From Acidobacteriota bacterium (GTDB lineage: Bacteria; Acidobacteriota; Terriglobia; Bryobacterales; Bryobacteraceae): 51,415 nt of DNA. The notes beneath the pieces are model-generated. The model had not been told where the DNA came from. It ran no database searches and worked only from the letters and a program-made list of their open reading frames with translations. The position numbers were made by a program, and so were the translations under genes. Of this stretch, positions 26,804-35,007 are shown in pieces; positions within the stretch are counted from its first letter, which is position 1; every line of letters begins with the position of its first letter. The stretch is from the NCBI GenBank assembly GCA_016870915.1, contig VFZY01000010.1, positions 1 to 51,415 on the forward strand. Reading direction: 5' to 3'.

Positions 26804-29800
26804 CTATGGCACCACCTCCGCCTGAATGGCGCTCGACGCAATGACCTGATTCAAGGCGTTGCGGTACCGGATGCGGTAATAAACAATCCGGTGCGATATC
26901 CCCGGCACGGTCACCGTGCACGAGCCGGTGCACGGCTGCCCGGTGTATGTCTCAGACGCGAACGCGTAATTGTTGCCCGTGTGATTGCCGCGAACGCACT
27001 CCTCCTGCCGGCTGGTGCAGAAGAACTGGTCCGCGGCGCCGTTCTCCTCATACCCGAAGGCCACCACCACGTTGTCCACGCCCAGACCGGGCGGCGGTTG
27101 CACCCGGACGTTGACGGGAACAAACGAGGAACGCGTGGCGCTGTCCCTCCCTGGATAGGGCGGTATCCTCGCCATGTAGATGTCGGCGCGCTCATGTCTC
27201 CAGGCCGGAAACAGAAGCCACTTGTTGTCCGGCGTCTGTTTGGCGTTGTGGAACAACGTCTGTGTCTTGTGGTGAATTCCAAACCCATAACTCAGCGTTC
27301 GATTGCCTTCGCCGAAACTTGAGCTGCGCTGGGCCCCGAACTGCACCACCGCCTGGCCGTAGGCCGTCGCATCCCCCACGCAAAGATCGATCAACGGATT
27401 GGGCGGCGCCACACTGTTCGCACCGTTGGCGCAGTTCGCCTTCGGGTTGAAAAGGGAGATGTTCGGACAGTGCGTGTACACATCGCCCGGCGCCGAGTCC
27501 GGCCGGCATTCGCCGGGCTTATTCGCCACGCAGTAGGTGTATGGCGTCGCATCTGAAATCAGACTGCCGGTCTGCGGACTCGAAATGTCGCGCAGAATCC
27601 GTTCGCCGCAGGTGGCAAGCGTCGGCAGGAACTTCCTGTCCAGCACATTCGCCGGCACCACCTTGTATGTTGCCGTGGTGCCCGGAACCAGGTTCGCGTC
27701 CGACAGGTTGTACGGGCCGGATCCGTTCATGAACGGCAGCACATCGACAAACGGCGACTGCAACTCATGAGACGACGCGTTCGACTGATGGTAGCTCGGG
27801 TGCTGCTGGTAGTCGTTCCCGGAGCCCGGGCTCTTGAAGCCCGAAAACGGCGGCACCGCGTTGTTGAACACCTGAGGCGGCTGATTGATACCGTTCGGCA
27901 CCCCGCCTACCTGATTGCTGTAGCAGACCGGGCCGCCCAGAACGTTCGGGCAGCCGCCGTCGGCGTTGGCCGAAGTCACCATGCCATGCACGCGAGCCAC
28001 CAGATGGCCGCCGATGCCGAAATGCTCGGTGACCTGCGAGGCCACCTTGGGATCGGTGCAGGGCGGGCAGCCGACGGTCGACGTCCCTGTCGGATCCGTG
28101 AACGGATTCCACCAGATGTGCGGGGCGTCGCCGCGGCGCATGGTCTTGGACCGGCACTCAACACCGATCGACGTGCCGGCCGGCCAGGACTTCGGCATCC
28201 CGGTGATGAAGCCCGGCGAGAACGTAAAGCCTAGGCTCGACGGGTAGAACGGCGAGTTGCCGTTCATCTGCGCGATGCGCCGGATGGTCCACGTGTTGCC
28301 GGTCTTGGCCACCAGTTCGAACATTTCATCCGTGGTTCCGGAGTACACGCCGTCGCCATTGGCGTCGAAGTAGAACATGTCGTTTGGCTGCGCATCCATC
28401 AGATACCCGTCGGCCGCGTCGCCAAACCGGCGCCCCGTGGCATCCACTGCATTCACTACGCACCGGCCGGTGCGCGCCGTCAGGAACGTGATGGTGATGT
28501 TGAAGCTGGCGTCGGTGGTGATGGCGGCGGGTGTCATCAACGCCGCCGGGGTCACCGTGGTGTCGTGGCAGGTGATGGTGCTGCTGTTGAAGATGGGCGC
28601 CGGTGTCACCGTGGTGTAGTTGTGCTGTGAGGCATTCACCGTCACCACGGTCTGCCCGGTGAACGTCACCGAGTAGCGTGGCAGGCGCTCGAACGGCTCA
28701 AACCGGCGCGGATCCGAACTGCTCATGTAGGGATTGGCCGGAACCGTGATCGTGGTGTCGGTAAGCGAAACGCTGTTCACACTGTTCTGCTGGTAGGGTC
28801 CGCTCATCACCAACTGCCCAAGACCGACCAACCGGTTCATCTGCACGGTGAACCACGATGCGTCCGGACCGGCGTTCAGTACCGAATGGCCGCCACACCA
28901 CCGGGAAAGCGGCATTTTGTGCAGCGTGGTGAAGGCTCGCACGCACGGACGCCCGCCGGTGCAGTTATTGGTCCAACTGCTCTGCGGCAGCGGCTGGCCG
29001 TCGCCCGGATCGAAGACCCCCCACCACGTCAGCCCGTCCTGGCGTACCCAGCACCGGATCGCGAGAAAGCCGCCTTGCTGATGCACGATCTGGCAACTGG
29101 AGTTGTCCTGCCAGTAGGTGTTGTAGCTCGGGTCGAAGTCCTGGATCAGCTTCACCAGATGCGATCCGCCAGGGGTCAGAACCGTGATGCGCATCTTGGA
29201 TGATGAGATATTCGGCAAACCACCTGGAGCCGGGCAATCACCCGCCCCCGAGCAGTCCACCTCTCCCGTGTACTCACCCATCACGACAACGGTCTTGCCC
29301 GTGGCGTCGTTGACCGAAAGATACCATCGCCGGGCGTTCAGGCCATCGAAGATCGGAATCGGCTGCGCGCGCCGGGCGCCGATGTTGTAACCGGCTGGGG
29401 CGTCCGCGATCGCGTTGGTCTGGATGGGGCCGATCCGGTAGACATCGCCGGTATCGGTGTTGATCGACACCATCGTTGCGGGCGAGCCTACGCCCATCAT
29501 GAAGCAGAAGTAGAAGGTCTGGCCGTTCTTCACCACCGGCACAAAGGAGCAAACTTCCTCCGACCCCGCCGACGTCCAGTTGTAGATCCAGCCTGCCTCC
29601 AGGTTGTACCGGACATGCTCCAGGGTAAGATCCGGCTGCGTGGCCGTCCGGGGGGTGATCAGGATGCCGAAGTTCGCCCGGTTCAGAATGCCATCAATGT
29701 AGTGGCGGTCGCCGCGCCAGGTCTCAAGAGACCATTCAAGGGAGCAGGAGTACGTCGTCAGGCTGCACGTGGTGACATCCAATTCCTTGACATCCGAATC

Positions 29801-30730
29801 GCAATTGGTGCCGTTGTTCGTCAGGCACACATCGACGAAACGGTCCACGCCGGTGGCCGCCGAGGCGAAGCCCGCCCGGAACTCGATGGTGATGCCGTTG
29901 GTCTCATAGGCGTTGAACGACACCGCCGACCGGGTGTTCAGGTTGACATAAAGCGAGCCGGTGTTGCCGGAGGCATGCGTGGTGGCCGGCGCTGCCGATG
30001 ATGTCGCGCCGCAGGCCGCGCCCGCGCCAGTCCCGGACCAACTGGGCCCGGAGCACGACGATGGATTCCGCGCCGTCACCTGGCTCTGAGCCCACTGGGG
30101 CGTGGTGATACGGCGAATCAGAGCCCCTGTCAAAGGGTCGATGATCCGTTCCGCCTGGCCGGCCGGGCTCCAGTCCGGGTCGGGCCAGTTATAGTGGCCT
30201 GGATCGCCGTGATCGGAGGGAAGCATCTCCGGGTAGGTCTTGCCCAGCGGGATGTTCGGCGTCCGGAACTCTCCCGTGGCTGTGTGCACGCCGCACGTGA
30301 TGCGGTAGTAGTGCGTCATGTCGGCCTGCAGGGCCCGGCTGTAGCGCCGTCCGTCGGTGGCCAAGAAAGGATTAGCCGACCCCTGAGAGTAGCTCATCCC
30401 ATGCCGGCCCACCACAAAAATGCGGTTGGTGCCATCCGGGGTCCAGGAAGCCCGGTTGTCGGTGTCAGCGCCGGGAAACAGGACCGGGTTTACGTCATGA
30501 ATCAGAGGTGTCAGGGCCGGCGATTCGCTCGCCTCCACCTGACAGGGGTTGCCGTCCGGGGCCGAGTAAGCAAGAATCGCCTGTGTGGGTGAGACACCCA
30601 GCACTCGGACGTTGGAGATTTGCGCCCGTGCCGCGCCCGGGTCAAAAAAGAGCAGCAGCAGGAAGGGGCTGAGCCCCCGCAGCAGCTTGCCGCCCGGAAA
30701 GGCGTGTGGTTGGTTCCGAAAAAGTGTCAT
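26804..30730 (-). CDS. Giant secreted protein of unknown function, paralogue B (intact)
   Basis: A 1,308-residue exported protein; the ATG at 30730 follows AGAGG and a basic, hydrophobic leader ends near ARAQ (residue 36). The N-terminus is FN3-like (VRVLGVSPTQAILAYSAPDGNPCQVEASE). The body repeats the landmarks of paralogue A: FVVGRHGMSYSQ, RRYSRALQADMTHYYRITCG, DVCLTNNGTNCDSD, SRWCGGHSVLNAG, SQVTEHFGIGGHLVARV, LATCGERILRD, VANKPGECRPDS, LLFPAWRHERADIYMARIPPYPG. Between about residues 680 and 770 it contains a segment absent from A that ends in FNITITFLTARTGRCVVN. This is the same module as FDVVITFTVAQTGRCVVNG in the tail-fibre-like protein at 14517. The many conserved cysteines suggest disulfide-bonded domains outside the cell. 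Family and function unknown. Confidence 0.7.
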   Translation of the reverse strand: MTLFRNQPHAFPGGKLLRGLSPFLLLLFFDPGAARAQISNVRVLGVSPTQAILAYSAPDGNPCQVEASESPALTPLIHDVNPVLFPGADTDNRASWTPDGTNRIFVVGRHGMSYSQGSANPFLATDGRRYSRALQADMTHYYRITCGVHTATGEFRTPNIPLGKTYPEMLPSDHGDPGHYNWPDPDWSPAGQAERIIDPLTGALIRRITTPQWAQSQVTARNPSSCSGPSWSGTGAGAACGATSSAAPATTHASGNTGSLYVNLNTRSAVSFNAYETNGITIEFRAGFASAATGVDRFVDVCLTNNGTNCDSDVKELDVTTCSLTTYSCSLEWSLETWRGDRHYIDGILNRANFGILITPRTATQPDLTLEHVRYNLEAGWIYNWTSAGSEEVCSFVPVVKNGQTFYFCFMMGVGSPATMVSINTDTGDVYRIGPIQTNAIADAPAGYNIGARRAQPIPIFDGLNARRWYLSVNDATGKTVVVMGEYTGEVDCSGAGDCPAPGGLPNISSSKMRITVLTPGGSHLVKLIQDFDPSYNTYWQDNSSCQIVHQQGGFLAIRCWVRQDGLTWWGVFDPGDGQPLPQSSWTNNCTGGRPCVRAFTTLHKMPLSRWCGGHSVLNAGPDASWFTVQMNRLVGLGQLVMSGPYQQNSVNSVSLTDTTITVPANPYMSSSDPRRFEPFERLPRYSVTFTGQTVVTVNASQHNYTTVTPAPIFNSSTITCHDTTVTPAALMTPAAITTDASFNITITFLTARTGRCVVNAVDATGRRFGDAADGYLMDAQPNDMFYFDANGDGVYSGTTDEMFELVAKTGNTWTIRRIAQMNGNSPFYPSSLGFTFSPGFITGMPKSWPAGTSIGVECRSKTMRRGDAPHIWWNPFTDPTGTSTVGCPPCTDPKVASQVTEHFGIGGHLVARVHGMVTSANADGGCPNVLGGPVCYSNQVGGVPNGINQPPQVFNNAVPPFSGFKSPGSGNDYQQHPSYHQSNASSHELQSPFVDVLPFMNGSGPYNLSDANLVPGTTATYKVVPANVLDRKFLPTLATCGERILRDISSPQTGSLISDATPYTYCVANKPGECRPDSAPGDVYTHCPNISLFNPKANCANGANSVAPPNPLIDLCVGDATAYGQAVVQFGAQRSSSFGEGNRTLSYGFGIHHKTQTLFHNAKQTPDNKWLLFPAWRHERADIYMARIPPYPGRDSATRSSFVPVNVRVQPPPGLGVDNVVVAFGYEENGAADQFFCTSRQEECVRGNHTGNNYAFASETYTGQPCTGSCTVTVPGISHRIVYYRIRYRNALNQVIASSAIQAEVVP

Positions 30731-30835
30731 ATCTGCCTCTGCCCGCGATGCTACCGGGCGGGAGCGCGGGGCGTACGCACTTTTCGTTATTAAGTGAATG
30801 AAAACAAGTCAAAAAGAGTTTTTCCAGGGCGCGAT

Positions 30836-30869
30836 AACGGCACTTTTGGAAAAACCCAAAAAGGCCGTT
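30836..30869 (-). terminator. Hairpin directly after the response-regulator stop codon
   Basis: AACGGC (30836-30841) pairs with GCCGTT (30864-30869), and inner CTTTT/AAAAG runs add an imperfect second stem. It abuts the stop codon of the response regulator. No T-tract follows on the minus strand, so termination would be weak. The remaining AT-rich stretch to 30731 contains TTGACT and TAATAA on the minus strand, possible promoter elements of giant gene B with a short 14-base spacer. Confidence 0.4.
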
Positions 30870-31550
30870 TCAGACAGAGAAACGGTAGCCTTTGCCCCGG
30901 ATGGTGTGGATGAACCGGGGGGTTTGCGGCGTGTCTTCCAGCTTCTGCCGGAGCCAGGCGATGTGGACGTCGATGGTGCGGCTGTTGATGTCGGAATGAT
31001 ACTGCCAGACGTTCTGCAGGAGCTCCTCGCGCGGCACCACGCGGCCGCGCTGATCCACCAGGTAGTGCAGCAGTTGCAGCTCCTTGCCGGCCAGACTCAC
31101 CGGCTGGCCGCCCTTGGTGGCCTCGCCGCTGTCGAAATCGATTGAGACGTCGCCGAAGACGTAGCTTTTCACCTGCGCCCGGTTCTCCTTCTTCACGCGG
31201 CGCAGCAGGGCTTCGACACGGGCCAGAAGCTCGGAGGGCTCAAAGGGCTTGGCCAGATAGTCGTCGGCGCCGAGTTTCAGGCCCACCACGCGGTCGATCA
31301 CCTGAGTCTTGGCCGTGAGCATCATCACAGGGACATCCTGGCCCCGCTGGCGTAGTTCCCGGCAGACGTCAAAGCCGGTCTTGCGCGGCAGCATCACATC
31401 GAGCAGAACCAGATCATAGCCGCCGGCAGCCGCCTTTTCGAGACCGCTGACGCCGTCGGTGGCCGAGTCCACTTCATAGCCTTCCGAGGCCAGAAGATCC
31501 GAAACCGTGATGACAAGCCCGGGCTCGTCTTCAACCAATAGAATGCGCAA
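30870..31550 (-). CDS. OmpR-family response regulator
   Basis: DNA-binding regulator (226 residues) of a two-component system. Receiver domain: acidic pair E7/D8, phospho-acceptor D51 (LVLLDVMLP), T79 (MMLTAK) and K101 (YLAKPFEP). The winged-helix trans_reg_C domain runs from about 128 to the end (LSLAGKELQLLHYLVDQ-like block, SRTIDVHIAWLRQKLED, IHTIRGKGYRFSV). The start is TTG 31548-31550, supported by AGGACGAAT immediately upstream; it overlaps the kinase gene by 20 bp, so kinase and regulator are coupled. Targets are unknown; the neighbouring giant-protein gene, read in the same direction, is one candidate. Confidence 0.9.
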   Translation of the reverse strand: MRILLVEDEPGLVITVSDLLASEGYEVDSATDGVSGLEKAAAGGYDLVLLDVMLPRKTGFDVCRELRQRGQDVPVMMLTAKTQVIDRVVGLKLGADDYLAKPFEPSELLARVEALLRRVKKENRAQVKSYVFGDVSIDFDSGEATKGGQPVSLAGKELQLLHYLVDQRGRVVPREELLQNVWQYHSDINSRTIDVHIAWLRQKLEDTPQTPRFIHTIRGKGYRFSV

Positions 31551-33303
31551 ATTCGTCCTGCATTTCCGGAGGCGCCGCCGGAATCCGCACCACGAACTCC
31601 GCCCCCTTTTCCCGTTCCGTGTTCACATGGATCGAGCCGCCATGCGCCTCGACGATCTTCTTCACCAGATTGAGCCCCAGGCCCGACCCGTGCACCTGAT
31701 CCTGCAGCGCGCGCCGCCCGCGGAAAAACGGGTCGAAGACGTGCGCCAGTTCCTGCGACGGGATGCCGGCCCCACGGTCAGCCACCCGGATCTCCACCCA
31801 CCGCGACCCCTCGGGCCCCGGCGCTTCGCGCGCGCTCAGACCAATCCAGTTGCCGCCATCCAACCCATACTTCACCGCGTTGTCGAGCAGGTTCTGCACC
31901 ACATGCTTCATGGCCAGTTCGTCGGCCAGAATCAGCGGCAGCCCGCCCGCGATGTCGCGCTCCACGGTGAGCAGCGGATGGTCGAGCGCCGCGCGGCTGC
32001 TCCGAAACCCGGCATCGATCAGGCTTTCCACCGCCACCGGAAGACGGTCCTCAATGACACGCCCGGCTCCGGCGCGCGCGAATCGCATGACTTGTTCGAC
32101 GAGTGCGGTCAGCTTTTCACTCTCATCGGCGATCAGTTTCCCGTAGCGCTCCACCTGATCCGGTTTGGCGGCCACGCGGCCGCGCAGATTGAAGGCGGCG
32201 GTGCGGATGACGGTGAGCGGCGTGCGCAGTTCGTGCGAAACGCTGGTGACGAAGTTCATCTGGAGATCGGCCAGGTTCTGGGCTTTGCGTGAGAGCCGGA
32301 CCAGGGTGGCCACGGCCGCCAGCAGCAAGACAAGCAGGCTGGCGGAGATACCCAGGTTGCGCCAACGGGTGCGATCGACGATGGCCTCAAGCGACCCGGC
32401 GCGGTGGCGCACGCTCAACTGCCAGCGGCCCCGGCCGGGACCCAACGGACCACCGGGGCCAGGGCCTCCCGGCGGCGGGCCCGGCCCGAATCCCGCCGGC
32501 GGACCACCCGGGTCGCGGAAACCCGCGTTCCGCATCAGAATCTCGCCCGCATTCACCTGGAAAAGCCCCACTTGGCCGTCGGCCTTGCCCGCGATGAGCT
32601 GTCCGGATTCCACGGAGGTGGACTGATAAATCATTTCATGCCGGGGCCCGTTTGAGATTACCTCCACCAGGTAATCGTTCTTGGCCCCCAGATGGTTTTT
32701 GACCAGGATGGGAAGAACCTCGGAGCGGACATAGTCCGTGTTTAACTCCACCAGAAGCCAGTCGGTTGGACCGAACCGGGAGGGACCCGGCTCGCCGGGG
32801 CGAAACCGGGGGATCTCGATCAGCCCGCTCGCGGGCGGCTCGGCTGGTGGCCACGGCCGGCCGCCGGCCCGGCTGCGGGCGTGCTGCCATTCGGTGGGCC
32901 AGGGTTGGGAGGACCATTGGGCCGAATCGAGGTCCAGCAGCTTGAGTTCGGCCTCATTGGGGTGGGGCAGGGCAATGGCGATGCGCCGGAAGATGCGCGG
33001 GTGTTCTCCCACAGCCGTCCACTGCCGGTAACGGGCGGTAATGGCGGCTTCCAGACCGGCCTGCTCCACCTCGTCCTGGGCGGGTAGCAGGGCAACCGCG
33101 GCCGTGGAGATCTGCTGGTTGAACTCGCGGGCCATCCGGAACAGGCTGGTTTGAAGCGCATCCTTCAGCCGTTCGTGCTCGGCGACGCTGATTTCGCCAG
33201 TCCAACGGTACTGCAGAACCGCGAGCACGGAGCAGAGCACCACCAGCAGCCCCATGAAGAGCCACCAGAGCCATGCCCGCTGCCTGAGCCTGTCCATGTC
33301 CAT
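31531..33303 (-). CDS. Membrane sensor histidine kinase
   Basis: A 590-residue kinase: helix 1 at about 11-31, a roughly 285-residue periplasmic sensor, helix 2 at about 316-336, then HisKA and HATPase domains. Phospho-acceptor H357 is in SHELRTPLTVIR. The ATP site shows the N box (HVVQNLLDNAVKYG), G1 (VADRGAGIP), FDPFFRG and G2 (GSGLGLNLVKKIVEAHGG). The sensor ends in an unusual Gly/Pro-only tract (about 264-293) just before the membrane, probably a rigid or flexible extracellular spacer. The signal sensed is unknown. It is first gene of the pair with the OmpR-type regulator; its promoter should lie in 33304-33400. Confidence 0.9.
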   Translation of the reverse strand: MDMDRLRQRAWLWWLFMGLLVVLCSVLAVLQYRWTGEISVAEHERLKDALQTSLFRMAREFNQQISTAAVALLPAQDEVEQAGLEAAITARYRQWTAVGEHPRIFRRIAIALPHPNEAELKLLDLDSAQWSSQPWPTEWQHARSRAGGRPWPPAEPPASGLIEIPRFRPGEPGPSRFGPTDWLLVELNTDYVRSEVLPILVKNHLGAKNDYLVEVISNGPRHEMIYQSTSVESGQLIAGKADGQVGLFQVNAGEILMRNAGFRDPGGPPAGFGPGPPPGGPGPGGPLGPGRGRWQLSVRHRAGSLEAIVDRTRWRNLGISASLLVLLLAAVATLVRLSRKAQNLADLQMNFVTSVSHELRTPLTVIRTAAFNLRGRVAAKPDQVERYGKLIADESEKLTALVEQVMRFARAGAGRVIEDRLPVAVESLIDAGFRSSRAALDHPLLTVERDIAGGLPLILADELAMKHVVQNLLDNAVKYGLDGGNWIGLSAREAPGPEGSRWVEIRVADRGAGIPSQELAHVFDPFFRGRRALQDQVHGSGLGLNLVKKIVEAHGGSIHVNTEREKGAEFVVRIPAAPPEMQDEFAHSIG

Positions 33304-33781
33304 ACGCTATCACTACTCCCGGACCGCTTGAGATCGTCTAGCACTCAAACACGGCAAAAGGAGGGACGGACCACCAGGCCAGGTAAAACTACGTAAAGAG
33401 ATGAGGGCAAAAGTATTAAGGCGCGGACTGGAGGTCCGCGCCTGGTATGAATGAACGATTATGAATGGAGACTACGAAACGAGATGATTGCTTTCCGCTC
33501 TTCAACTCGACGACTTCAATTTTCCCTGGGGAGCATCTCTGTTCCCCTTCACTGAGGAGATCGATATCCGCCGGGAAATCGGATCACGAAATTCGCTCTG
33601 CTTAACACACTTTAATGTTCCGGGCGCTCGCAGATGCATTCGGACCCGTTCACGGATGCATTCGGACAATGCCCGGGCCGACGGCATACCCGCTCAACGA
33701 GTTATCCAGGTTGAGGAACTCGGGTCAGACCAATTCACCGCTGCCGTGGCGCCTGTCTGGCCTGATTTCGGAAAGGTCCGG
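33304..33781. other. Intergenic region between recA and the two-component operon
   Basis: No credible gene in 478 bp. Seen: a 13-base direct repeat GATGCATTCGGAC at 33633-33645 and 33655-33667 (22-bp period), and interleaved 6-bp inverted repeats CTCAAC/GTTGAG and CGAGTT/AACTCG within 33693-33722. A GC hairpin at 33420-33442 is listed separately. Short open frames here have no coding signature. Confidence 0.5.
33420..33442. terminator. GC hairpin between recA and the kinase gene
   Basis: GGCGCGGAC (33420-33428) and GTCCGCGCC (33434-33442) form a perfect 9-bp stem with loop TGGAG. On the minus strand it is followed by TTAATACTTTTG, a weak T-rich tail, so it could end recA transcription before the kinase gene. 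Confidence 0.5.
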
Positions 33782-34813
33782 CTAACGGCCCGCCGGGGCG
33801 GCCAGCGACAGGTCGGCCGGGGCCTTCAGGTCGAGCTTCTTGCGGAGCTCCGTCTCAATGGCGGCGGCGATGGGGGCGTTGTTGCGGAGGAACTGGCGGG
33901 CGGTTTCGCGGCCCTGGCCGATGCGTTCGCCGCGGAAGCTGAACCAGGAGCCGCTCTTTTCCACCAGACTCTGGGTCACACCCAGATCGAGCAGGTCGCC
34001 TTCGGCCGAAATGCCTTCCCCGTACAGGATGTCGAATTCTGCTTCACGGAACGGGGCGGCGACCTTGTTTTTCACCACCTTCACGCGGGTGCGGTTGCCG
34101 ATGACACTGTCGCCGTCCTTGATGGCGCCGGTGCGGCGCACATCCAGCCGGACCGAGGAGTAGAACTTGAGAGCGCGTCCGCCGGTGGTGGTCTCCGGGC
34201 TGCCGAACATCACGCCGATCTTTTCGCGAACCTGGTTGATGAAGATCACACAGGTGCTGGTGCGGGAGATAGCCCCGGTGAGTTTCCGCAGGGCCTGCGA
34301 CATCAGGCGCGCCTGCAGACCGACGTGCGAATCGCCCATTTCACCTTCCAGTTCGGCCTTGGGCACCAGGGCGGCCACTGAATCCACCACCACGACATCC
34401 ACTCCGCCGCAGGCGATCAGGGCGTTGGTGATCTCCAGAGCCTGTTCGCCCGAATCCGGCTGGGACACCAGAAGATTGTCGACATCGACACCCAGTTTGC
34501 GGGCGTAGACCGGATCCAGAGCGTGTTCGGCGTCGATGAAGGCGGCTACACCGCCCCGCTTCTGCGCTTCAGCGACCACATGGAGCGTAAGGGTGGTCTT
34601 GCCCGAGGACTCCGGTCCAAAGATCTCAACCACACGGCCGCGCGGCAGGCCGCCCACGCCGAGCGATGCATCCAGGCTGATGGACCCGGTGGAGATCACG
34701 CTCACCGGAAGAGCATGGTTTGAGCCCAGACGCAGGACAGAACCGCGCCCGAACTGCTTTTCCATCATCGCGATTGCCTGGTCTGTAAGACGCTGGCGTT
34801 CCTTGGGATCCAT
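33782..34813 (-). CDS. recA: RecA recombinase
   Basis: Strand-exchange ATPase of homologous recombination and SOS induction; 343 residues, normal length. Seen: Walker [10 protein letters not shown] (66-74), [15 protein letters not shown], the Walker B run [24 protein letters not shown], the L1/L2 DNA loops ([17 protein letters not shown] and [21 protein letters not shown]) and the C-terminal acidic/basic tail region. No LexA-type operator of a kind I can recognise and no strong Shine-Dalgarno is visible before the ATG. It is a single-copy chromosomal marker that anchors the window to the chromosome. Confidence 0.98.
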   Translation of the reverse strand: MDPKERQRLTDQAIAMMEKQFGRGSVLRLGSNHALPVSVISTGSISLDASLGVGGLPRGRVVEIFGPESSGKTTLTLHVVAEAQKRGGVAAFIDAEHALDPVYARKLGVDVDNLLVSQPDSGEQALEITNALIACGGVDVVVVDSVAALVPKAELEGEMGDSHVGLQARLMSQALRKLTGAISRTSTCVIFINQVREKIGVMFGSPETTTGGRALKFYSSVRLDVRRTGAIKDGDSVIGNRTRVKVVKNKVAAPFREAEFDILYGEGISAEGDLLDLGVTQSLVEKSGSWFSFRGERIGQGRETARQFLRNNAPIAAAIETELRKKLDLKAPADLSLAAPAGR

Positions 34814-34925
34814 AACAACTTAGTGCCGCGGCCCGGACATCATTCTCAGGAAATTCCTGGCAGGGCGGACGCTTGGGGCCTGGACCCTGTAGTACCTCTG
34901 GGCAGGTTGCGGACTTGGGATGCCG

Positions 34926-34958
34926 TTGTTATAGTCAATCTGGCGCTATAACTATACT
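34926..34958 (+). promoter_or_regulatory. Possible promoter of the Ig-like repeat protein gene
   Basis: TTGTTA (34926-34931) with TATAAC (34947-34952, 15-bp spacer) or TATACT (34953-34958). These lie in an otherwise AT-poor region about 50-80 bp before the TTG start at 35008. A GTAGGCA direct repeat follows just downstream. Confidence 0.4.
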
Positions 34959-35007
34959 AGAGACCTGTGTAGGCAGGCGTAGGCAATTCCGGGTGAGGAG
35001 AGTTCTC

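Noticed and set aside
34814-34925. SOS (LexA) box in front of recA
   Set aside because: No recognisable GAAC-N4-GTTC or CTG-N10-CAG operator was found; the lexA system of this group may use another site.
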